DNA from: Deltaproteobacteria bacterium
GTDB lineage: Bacteria; Desulfobacterota_C; Deferrisomatia; Deferrisomatales; JACRMM01
NCBI GenBank assembly: GCA_016218905.1
Contig: JACRCS010000004.1
Location: forward strand, 1-5,031
DNA length: 5,031 nucleotides
Reading direction: 5' to 3'
A program made the translations under genes and the position numbers. The notes beneath the pieces were generated by a model that searched no databases, was not told where the DNA came from, and was given only the letters and a program-made list of their open reading frames with translations. How positions within the stretch are numbered: position 1 is the first letter of the stretch; each line of letters starts with the position of its first letter. This document shows positions 1 through 4,248 of the stretch, piece by piece.

Positions 1-1
1 G

Positions 2-373
2 GATCGGAAAGCGGGCGCGGCCCTGCCCCGGCTGGCGGGCGGGAGAGTGGACCGGATCACGGCCAAGGATGTGGCCCTCGCCTGCGGACAGGGGGACCCC
101 CTCGCCGCGAGGCTGGTGGAGGAGGCCGGCGACGCCCTGGTCGCCGGCGCCGCGAGCCTCGCCAACGCGTTCAACCCCGCCCGCCTGATCCTCGGCGGAG
201 GCGTGGTAGAAGGCCTCCCCGATCTGGTGGAGCGGGTCCGGCGCGGACTCCCGGAGAGGGCCCTGGCGACCGCGGCCCAGGCGGTGGAGGTCTGCCGGGC
301 AAAGCTCGGGGGAGAAGCGGGGGTCGTCGGCGCCGCGGCGTTCGCCTTCCGGGCGCTCGTCCCGCACCAATGA
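2..373 (+). CDS. ROK-family sugar kinase, C-terminal part (5' end outside window)
   Basis: This frame is open from the first complete codon at base 2 to TGA at 371-373 and encodes about 123 residues, the C-terminal third of a ROK (repressor/ORF/kinase) protein. The visible hallmark is the segment ANAFNPARLILGGGV, the usual ROK sequence where a helix leads into a strand and a Gly-rich turn. Near the end comes the AKLGGEAGVVGAAAFAF helix, where ROK proteins typically read LG..AG..GAA. The preceding ITAKDVALACGQGDPLA also matches the family (I/V-T..D-V..A...GD..A). ROK kinases phosphorylate glucose, N-acetylglucosamine or similar sugars with ATP in the cytoplasm. The zinc-binding Cys cluster and catalytic Asp lie upstream of the window, so substrate and kinase-versus-repressor identity cannot be decided. 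The GTG at 47 is internal, not the start. The gene ends 13 bases before a palindromic repeat and converges on the ATPase gene. Confidence 0.85.
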   Translation, partial: DRKAGAALPRLAGGRVDRITAKDVALACGQGDPLAARLVEEAGDALVAGAASLANAFNPARLILGGGVVEGLPDLVERVRRGLPERALATAAQAVEVCRAKLGGEAGVVGAAAFAFRALVPHQ

Positions 374-386
374 GTTATCACGCTCC

Positions 387-458
387 GTAGGGCGGGGCTT
401 GCCCCGCCGGGGAGCCGTTCCACCCGCCCACAAGACGTCGGGGCAAGCCCCGACCTAC
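387..458. repeat. REPIN-like element, copy A (two inverted GTAG hairpins)
   Basis: Two inverted arms face each other. The left arm starts with GTAG (387-390), followed by the perfect hairpin GGCGGGGC-TT-GCCCCGCC (391-408). The right arm, read on the minus strand, starts with GTAG (458-455), followed by GTCGGGGC-TT-GCCCCGAC (454-437). A 5' GTAG/GGAG tetranucleotide before an imperfect palindrome is the known signature of REP sequences mobilised by REP-associated tyrosine transposases, and inverted REP pairs are called REPINs or BIMEs. The two arms differ at stem position 2 as G-C versus T-A, so pairing is kept. A second copy is at 2488-2556. The element sits between convergent genes, the usual REP location, and may protect or terminate both transcripts. 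No T tract follows, so it is not a classical terminator. Confidence 0.75.
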
Positions 459-2146
459 TGGATCCCGCGGACCTCCGCGTAGGTGGTCACGCCCTCGGCG
501 GCCTTCGTAAGGCCGTCTTCCAGGAAGGAGCGGAGCCCGGCTCCCCAAGCCGCGTCCTGGAGGCGCTCCGCCGGGGCGCCGGAGACGATCAGGTCCCGGA
601 TCGGGTCGTCCGGCACGAAGAGCTCGAAGACTCCCACCCGTCCCCGATAGCCCGTCAGGTCGCACTTGGCGCAGCCCACGGCGCGATGGAGCTTCGGGTC
701 CGGCAGGCCCGTGGCCTGGCGCAGCTCGGCCTTGATCGGCTCCGGAGGCTCGAAGAGCTCGCGGCAGGAGGTGCAGAGCCGCCGCACGAGCCGCTGCCCG
801 AGGACGGCCTTCAGGGCCGAGTACATCGAGAAGAGCGGCACGCCCTGCTCGACGAGCATGGGGACCACGCCCACGGTGTGGTGGAAGATCACCCGCGTGA
901 AGACGAGCGTGCGGCCCAACGCCGCGTCCATGGCCGCGGTGAGCGCCTCCGGCGTCGTGGCATCGCCGATCATGAGGTGATCGAGGTCCTGCCGCAGGAG
1001 CGCCCTCACGCCGTCGACGTAGCTCACGCCGGCGCGCTCGTTGGGCTCGGCCTGATTGATCCCGGAGAGCCGGTTCTTGATCGGATTCTCGTAGGTGACC
1101 GTCGCCCGGCCCGGGCTCTTGAGCTCGTTGAGCGTCGCATAGAGGGTGGAGGTCTTGCCACTGCCGTGGGGGCCGACCACGATCACGAGGCCCCGGCTGA
1201 GCTGGAGGATCCCGCGGTAGCGCTCGAGCATCGCCGGGACCATGCCGAGGTTCTCGAGCCGCAGCTTCTCCTTGGAAAAGGGCTGCTGGAACGCGAGGAC
1301 CACCTGCTCCCGGTGGGTCATGGGGAAGGTCGAGACGTCGATGTCGTAGAACTGGTTCTCGGAGCGCACCCGGAAGAACCCCCCGCTCGGAACCCGGTGC
1401 TGCAGGATGTCGATCCCGGCGAGCACCTTGATCCGGTTGACGACGTTCTGGGCGATCTCCTTGGGGGGGCTGACGAGCGGCTGGAGCATCCCGTTCACCC
1501 GAAGCCGCACGTCGATGCCATCCTCCCGGGGGGTGAGGTGGACGTGGGTGGCCCCGTTCGAGACGGCCGCCAGCACGATGGCGTCCACCATCCGGACCAC
1601 CGGCGCCTCGGACGCCGACTCCACTGCCTCCTCCAGGTTCGTCTCCTTCGAGGCGGCCTCGGCAGTGATGATCTCCAGGTCCTTCTGGGATTTGACCTCC
1701 AGCGCCTCCTCGAGGCCGGCGCTCGAGGGGAAGAGCTCGCGAATCTTGGCGGTGATGCTGTGCACCGACGAGACCACGGGCGCGACCCGCATCCCCGTCA
1801 TGAACCGGAGCTCATCGACGAGGCGGTAGTCGTGGGGGTTGGCCATGGCGACCGTGAGGACCCGCTCGTGGACCTCCAGCGGCACGACGTGGTTCTTCCG
1901 CATGAACTTCTGCGGCACGAGCTTCACGACGTTGGGAGCGACCGCATACTTCTCGAGGCTGATCGTGGCGACCGAGTGCTGCCGCGAGAGGACGGCCTCC
2001 AGGTCCTCCACGGCCACGAAACCGCGCCGGATGAGGATGCTGCCGAGCCGCTCGCCCGTCTTCTCCTGCTCCGCCACCGCCTCGGCGAGCCGCTCGGGCG
2101 CGAGGACCCTCGCCTCGACGAGGAGCTCCCCTATTCGTTTTGCCAT
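455..2146 (-). CDS. GspE/PilB-like secretion ATPase with MshEN-type N-domain and degenerate motifs
   Basis: This 563-residue protein has the full length and order of the type II secretion/type IV pilus ATPase family. Residues 4-27 (R-I-G to Q) and 33-56 (R-L-G to Q) are two 24-residue repeats with a 5-residue spacer, as in c-di-GMP-binding MshEN domains. An acidic linker (about 145-180) precedes the N2 domain (about 183-290) and the ATPase core. Walker A is intact (GPHGSGKT, 325-332, K331). The Asp box reads VTYENP (350-355), retaining E353 but with N for the usual D. The Walker B region reads LMIGDATTP (391-399) where the family has MVGEIRD. The His box is scrambled (FTRVIFHHT, 416-424). The zinc motif is present (C458, C461, C492, C495). 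The start ATG (2144-2146) has a strong SD. The stop TAG is at 455-457, inside the repeat. No pilus or secretion partner gene is in the window. It could drive an unusual pilus/secretion system or be a regulatory pseudo-ATPase; family assignment is firm, activity is not. Confidence 0.9.
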   Translation of the reverse strand: MAKRIGELLVEARVLAPERLAEAVAEQEKTGERLGSILIRRGFVAVEDLEAVLSRQHSVATISLEKYAVAPNVVKLVPQKFMRKNHVVPLEVHERVLTVAMANPHDYRLVDELRFMTGMRVAPVVSSVHSITAKIRELFPSSAGLEEALEVKSQKDLEIITAEAASKETNLEEAVESASEAPVVRMVDAIVLAAVSNGATHVHLTPREDGIDVRLRVNGMLQPLVSPPKEIAQNVVNRIKVLAGIDILQHRVPSGGFFRVRSENQFYDIDVSTFPMTHREQVVLAFQQPFSKEKLRLENLGMVPAMLERYRGILQLSRGLVIVVGPHGSGKTSTLYATLNELKSPGRATVTYENPIKNRLSGINQAEPNERAGVSYVDGVRALLRQDLDHLMIGDATTPEALTAAMDAALGRTLVFTRVIFHHTVGVVPMLVEQGVPLFSMYSALKAVLGQRLVRRLCTSCRELFEPPEPIKAELRQATGLPDPKLHRAVGCAKCDLTGYRGRVGVFELFVPDDPIRDLIVSGAPAERLQDAAWGAGLRSFLEDGLTKAAEGVTTYAEVRGIQ

Positions 2147-2150
2147 CCGG

Positions 2151-2156
2151 ACCTCC
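2151..2156 (-). promoter_or_regulatory. Ribosome binding site of the GspE-like gene
   Basis: GGAGGT on the minus strand lies four bases before the ATG at 2146-2144 and supports that start. Its first two bases (2155-2156) are also paired in a 5-bp hairpin, CCGCG (2166-2170 read on minus) with CGCGG (2155-2159), 6-base loop. The hairpin could partly hide the site. Confidence 0.7.
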
Positions 2157-2381
2157 GCGAAGGCCCGCGGACCCCGGCAGACCGAGGCGATCTGCCGCTC
2201 CGCCTTCCGCCCTCTCCGGGCTTTTTACGGCACGTTCGCGTCAGGTCTTGATTGGGGAACTGGAAGGCCCGGTTGAGGGGAGTCAGAGCTCCCTGCACCC
2301 GAAATCCGTCACCCAAATGGCGGCCGCCCTTGGCATCGCTCCTTAAGCAGGAGGCCCCATGGGGTTGCCGCGCCGGGCAGT

Positions 2382-2394
2382 CCCCCCCCCCCCC
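2382..2394. repeat. Homopolymer tract, 13 consecutive C (G on the minus strand)
   Basis: Thirteen C residues in a row lie about 236 bases upstream of the ATPase start codon, so the minus strand reads G13. Such tracts slip during replication and drive phase variation in many bacteria when placed in promoters or coding starts. This one is intergenic, and its length is also prone to sequencing or assembly error. Confidence 0.85.
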
Positions 2395-2487
2395 GCGGCA
2401 CCAGCCCTGGAACCTACCAAACCGACCAGTCCCCGAGTGCGCCTGGACGGGTAGCGCGCTCCGGCGGACAAGGCCCGGCACAAATCC

Positions 2488-2556
2488 GTAGCGCGGCTCG
2501 CCCCGCCGGGAGCCGGCTCCGCGCACCGGGAGACGTCGGGGCAAGCCCCGACCTAC
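2488..2556. repeat. REPIN-like element, copy B
   Basis: The right arm (2532-2556) is identical over 25 bases to the right arm of copy A (434-458), including the GTAG at its outer end on the minus strand. The left arm begins with GTAG (2488-2491), but its hairpin is degenerate and two bases shorter than in copy A. The arms are joined by a spacer holding the perfect 12-base palindrome GGAGCCGGCTCC (2509-2520); copy A has a decayed version of it. Two copies within 2.1 kb, in different intergenic spaces, imply a dispersed family in this genome. No transposase is in view. Confidence 0.75.
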
Positions 2557-2705
2557 AGCCGGTAGGCCACCGACTTCTTCGGCACGCCTGGGCACGGGCC
2601 TGCACGATCCCCGAAACTCGTGCCGCTCACTCTGGCGAGACGACCTTTCCATAGTCGAAGGTTGGGTAGCCCTGCTGGGCGGGGTAGCATGAGGTATAGA
2701 GCCAA

Positions 2706-2734
2706 GTAGGTTGGGTTGAGGAACGAAACCCAAC
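2706..2734 (+). repeat. Second-type GTAG hairpin (REP-like, single arm)
   Basis: GTAG (2706-2709) is followed by the perfect 8-bp stem GTTGGGTT (2710-2717) / AACCCAAC (2727-2734) around a 9-base loop. Its design matches the REPIN arms (GTAG plus hairpin), but the stem sequence is unrelated. Repeats reading GTAGGTTGGGTT...AACCCAAC are, from memory, scattered through many proteobacterial and cyanobacterial genomes. A weaker partial echo, GGTTGGGTAG, is at 2660-2669. Confidence 0.6.
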
Positions 2735-2790
2735 AAATCACTCGCCTCCCACTGAACCCGGGAAGCTGATGAGTGGTTGAGGGGCAAAGC

Positions 2791-2821
2791 GCCTCCTCCC
2801 ACCCTGGGAAGGAGGAGAGGC
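2791..2821 (-). terminator. Possible hairpin terminator of the flavin reductase-UdgX operon
   Basis: An imperfect inverted repeat pairs GCCTCCTCC (2791-2799) with GGAGGAGAGGC (2811-2821), with one bulge. It lies about 105 bases beyond the UdgX-like stop codon in the direction of transcription. There is only a short, broken T run after it on the minus strand, so intrinsic termination is weakly supported; it may simply stabilise the transcript end. Confidence 0.25.
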
Positions 2822-2926
2822 TCCGGGGCGAAGTCCCGATACCTCGTCTGCGCCTCGGCCTCCCCATGTCCGAAAGGTCGACAGGATCCCTAAACTGCAG
2901 CAGGAGAACTCCCGCCGCCACCCACC

Positions 2927-3562
2927 TCACCGCGCGATCGCCGCGGCCACCTTCCTGAGATCCTCGACGAAGAGCTCCTGCTGCTCGCGGCGGGCGTCGT
3001 CGTCGGGCGCGCGGAGGATGGAGGAGGGGTGGACGGTCGCCAGGTAGCGCGGGCCTCCCTCCCTCTCGAGCAGGATGCCCCGTTGGCGGGTTACCCGGAA
3101 GTCCCTTCCGAGGAGGGCCTGGGCGGCGGTGGCTCCCAGGCAGACGAGGACCTCAGGCCGCACGAGCTCCATCTCGGCCTGGAGCCACGGAAGGCAGGCG
3201 CCGATCTCGCGGGAGCTCGGCTTCTGGTGGATCCGGAGCTTCCCCTTCTGGACCCACTTGAAGTGCTTGACGACGTTCGTGACGTAGGCGGCGCTCCGGT
3301 CGATCCCCGCCTCGTCCATCGCCTGGTCGAGCACGCGGCCGGCCGGGCCCACGAACGGCAGCCCCTTGCGGTCCTCGTCGTTCCCCGGCTGCTCGCCCAC
3401 GAAGAGGACCCGGGCGCCCGGCCGGCCCGCGCCGAAGACGGTCTGCGTCCCGCGTTCCCAGAGGTCGCAGCCGCGGCAGCCGGTAGCCGCCTCCCGGAGC
3501 TTCTCCAGCGTCTGCGAGCCCTCCGGAAGGAACGCCGCGGCGGTCGGCCAGGGCTCCTTCAC
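2927..3562 (-). CDS. udgX: UdgX-type uracil-DNA glycosylase superfamily protein
   Basis: This 211-residue protein of the family 4-like uracil-DNA glycosylase group matches UdgX closely in motif order. Motif I is GEQPG (56-60) with NDED after it, then GLPFVGPAGR (67-76), then YVTNVVKHFKW (93-103). The UdgX-specific loop reads KLRIH (108-112), followed by LGATAAQALLG (142-152), and motif II is HPSS (178-181). In Mycobacterium smegmatis UdgX the His of KRRIH attacks the deoxyribose and leaves a covalent DNA adduct; that His is present here (H112). Fe-S ligand candidates are C29, C32 and C123; the position of the fourth family-4 Cys is H100, which I recall as also His in UdgX. The GTG start (3562-3560) was chosen over upstream options because it has a good SD, forms a GTGA overlap with the upstream gene and gives the usual UdgX length. 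An upstream GTG at 3607 is possible but less likely. The role is expected to be binding or repair of uracil in DNA. Confidence 0.9.
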   Translation of the reverse strand: MKEPWPTAAAFLPEGSQTLEKLREAATGCRGCDLWERGTQTVFGAGRPGARVLFVGEQPGNDEDRKGLPFVGPAGRVLDQAMDEAGIDRSAAYVTNVVKHFKWVQKGKLRIHQKPSSREIGACLPWLQAEMELVRPEVLVCLGATAAQALLGRDFRVTRQRGILLEREGGPRYLATVHPSSILRAPDDDARREQQELFVEDLRKVAAAIAR

Positions 3563-4143
3563 CGGGACCCTCCCTGCCGCTCCGGGAAAGAGCGTCCGGA
3601 GCTCCACGCCTTTCCCACGGGCGCACCCAGGGTCCAGTACCGGTTGTCGGGCATCGTGAGGAGCAGACTCTTGAGCTTCTCGGGATCGGGCTGGCCTTCC
3701 GTGAGGACCGCGGGGTCGGCGTAGACGGCGGCGACGGTCCCGATGAAGAGGAGGTTCGAAGGGAGCTGGACCGTCTCCGCCAGGACGCATTCGGCGCAGA
3801 GCGGACACTCCTCGATCATCGGCGCGGTCTCCAGTTGCCCGTAGAAGGCGCGGAAGAGATCCGACTTGTCCGCCCGTGAGCCGGAAACAATCCCGCAGTA
3901 GTCGGTCTTCTCGAGGAGGTCGAGGCCGGGGAGGCAGACCGAGAACGTCTTGTTCGCGACGATGCCCCTCGGCGTCAGGTGACCGGCGTTGAGGGCGATG
4001 GCGACCATGGGCGGATCGAAGTTGACACGGGCGAGCCAGGCGACCGTGAGAAAGTTCGGCTTCCCGTCGACGAGCGCGCCCGCCAGCGCGACGGGCATGG
4101 TGGGCGAAAAGAGCCCGGCCGAAATGGCGATCTTCTTGTCCAT
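3559..4143 (-). CDS. Flavin reductase family protein (flavoredoxin-like)
   Basis: This 194-residue protein has the FMN-binding split-barrel fold of the flavin reductase/flavoredoxin family. Recognisable segments are SPTMPVALAGAL (13-24), the strand FLTVAWLARVNFDPPMVAIA (31-50), then the NAGHLTPRGI turn (52-61), NKTFSVCLPG (64-73), and the tail YWTLGAPVGKAW (169-180), which fits the LG..VGKAWS ending of flavoredoxin relatives. Such proteins bind FMN and move electrons from NAD(P)H or ferredoxin-type donors to partners; the exact donor and acceptor cannot be read from sequence. Four cysteines at 70, 83, 113 and 116 plus C119 are notable; C113-x2-C116-x2-C119 is a small cluster of unknown role. 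The ATG start (4143-4141) has an AAGGAGG SD seven bases away. The same frame stays open upstream to 4698, but that part lies antisense to the SIS gene and has no family match. The stop overlaps the UdgX-like start by four bases. Confidence 0.88.
   Translation of the reverse strand: MDKKIAISAGLFSPTMPVALAGALVDGKPNFLTVAWLARVNFDPPMVAIALNAGHLTPRGIVANKTFSVCLPGLDLLEKTDYCGIVSGSRADKSDLFRAFYGQLETAPMIEECPLCAECVLAETVQLPSNLLFIGTVAAVYADPAVLTEGQPDPEKLKSLLLTMPDNRYWTLGAPVGKAWSSGRSFPERQGGSR
3568..3574 (-). promoter_or_regulatory. Ribosome binding site deciding the UdgX-like GTG start
   Basis: GGGAGGG on the minus strand sits five bases before the GTG at 3562-3560, inside the last codons of the flavin reductase gene. 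Together with the GTGA stop/start overlap it argues for translational coupling and against the longer frame that begins at 3808. Confidence 0.75.
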
Positions 4144-4150
4144 CCTCTCT

Positions 4151-4157
4151 CCTCCTT
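4151..4157 (-). promoter_or_regulatory. Ribosome binding site of the flavin reductase gene
   Basis: AAGGAGG on the minus strand, seven bases before the ATG at 4143-4141, is a near-perfect Shine-Dalgarno sequence. It fixes the start despite the long open frame upstream. Confidence 0.8.
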
Positions 4158-4167
4158 CGTAGCTTCC

Positions 4168-4196
4168 GTTGTAGACGGTCTGGCAGCGTCCGGCAA
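4168..4196 (-). promoter_or_regulatory. Candidate sigma-70 promoter for the flavin reductase-UdgX operon
   Basis: On the minus strand, TTGCCG (4196-4191) and TACAAC (4173-4168) are separated by exactly 17 bases; each matches four of six consensus positions. Transcription would start near 4160, leaving a leader of roughly 20 bases that contains the SD. Confidence 0.4.
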
Positions 4197-4208
4197 GCCC
4201 GCTACACT
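4180..4208 (+). promoter_or_regulatory. Candidate sigma-70 promoter for the SIS-domain gene
   Basis: On the plus strand, CTGGCA (4180-4185) and TACACT (4203-4208) are separated by exactly 17 bases; each matches four of six consensus positions. The predicted start is near 4214-4216. It overlaps the opposite-strand promoter almost completely. Confidence 0.4.
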
Positions 4209-4212
4209 CAAA

Positions 4213-4227
4213 GCCTCGGACCGAGGC
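4213..4227. promoter_or_regulatory. 15-base palindrome, possible operator
   Basis: GCCTCGG-A-CCGAGGC is a perfect inverted repeat with 7-base arms around one base. It covers the predicted transcription start of the SIS gene, between its -10 box and its SD. That is where a repressor would block initiation; it could instead form a small hairpin at the mRNA 5' end. Confidence 0.4.
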
Positions 4228-4236
4228 ACCTCGACC

Positions 4237-4240
4237 GGAG
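4237..4240 (+). promoter_or_regulatory. Ribosome binding site of the SIS-domain gene
   Basis: GGAG lies eight bases before the ATG at 4249. The alternative in-frame ATG at 4273 has no SD, so 4249 is preferred. Confidence 0.5.
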
Positions 4241-4248
4241 ATCCGACC

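Larger units (their letters stand above)
2147..2487 (-). other. Leader/upstream region of the GspE-like gene, no convincing gene
   Basis: I see no believable coding sequence here in either direction; the open frames are low-complexity by-products of high GC. It contains several perfect short inverted repeats: 2155-2170 (over the SD), 2175-2197 (7-bp stem CGGCAGA/TCTGCCG), 2278-2293 (GGGAG/CTCCC), 2319-2328 (GGCGGCCGCC), 2339-2353 (CTCCT/AGGAG) and 2355-2364 (CCCCATGGGG), plus a 13-C run at 2382-2394. These could form a structured 5' untranslated RNA for the ATPase gene. No known riboswitch consensus was recognised, and I found no clear sigma-70 or sigma-54 promoter on the minus strand. Confidence 0.4.
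2557..2926. other. Intergenic region downstream of the UdgX-like gene, no convincing gene
   Basis: Nothing here looks like a protein gene; a 125-codon minus-strand frame running through it is partly a translation of the repeats. The segment 2641-2760 is 56% G+C by count, clearly lower than the flanks. It includes the GTAG hairpin at 2706-2734 and an imperfect hairpin at 2791-2821. No tRNA, rRNA or transposase was recognised. Confidence 0.5.

Noticed and set aside
686..2251. 521-codon open frame on the plus strand, antisense to the ATPase gene
   Set aside because: It is rich in Asp, Glu, His, Arg, Leu and Val with no domain, as expected for the antisense frame of a GC-rich gene. The opposite strand encodes a clear GspE-family protein with an SD.
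2157..2487. Known riboswitch (c-di-GMP-I/II, cobalamin, FMN, TPP, SAH) in the ATPase leader
   Set aside because: Both strands were compared with remembered consensus cores; pieces such as GGCAACCCC or GGAGCGATGCC are suggestive, but the other conserved blocks are absent.
387..2556. CRISPR array
   Set aside because: There are only two copies 2.1 kb apart, each internally palindromic, with no regular spacers and no cas genes.
2724..2875. Hammerhead ribozyme-like core pieces (CTGATGAG at 2766, CGAAA at 2724 and 2870)
   Set aside because: The sequences that would have to pair as stems II and III are not complementary in either order, so the pieces look coincidental.
2131..2930. Minus-strand open frames of 223 and 125 codons covering the intergenic region
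   Set aside because: They lack an SD, read through both repeat types and the G13 tract, match no family and overlap the ATPase start.
3563..3808. N-terminal extension of the UdgX-like frame to an ATG at 3808
   Set aside because: The extension overlaps the flavin reductase gene, is Arg/Pro-rich with no family match, and the GTG at 3562 has an SD, the GTGA overlap and normal family length.
4181..4196. Sigma-54 promoter (TGGCAGCGTCCGGCAA)
   Set aside because: The spacing between the GG and GC elements is nine bases rather than ten, and the TTGC half is missing.
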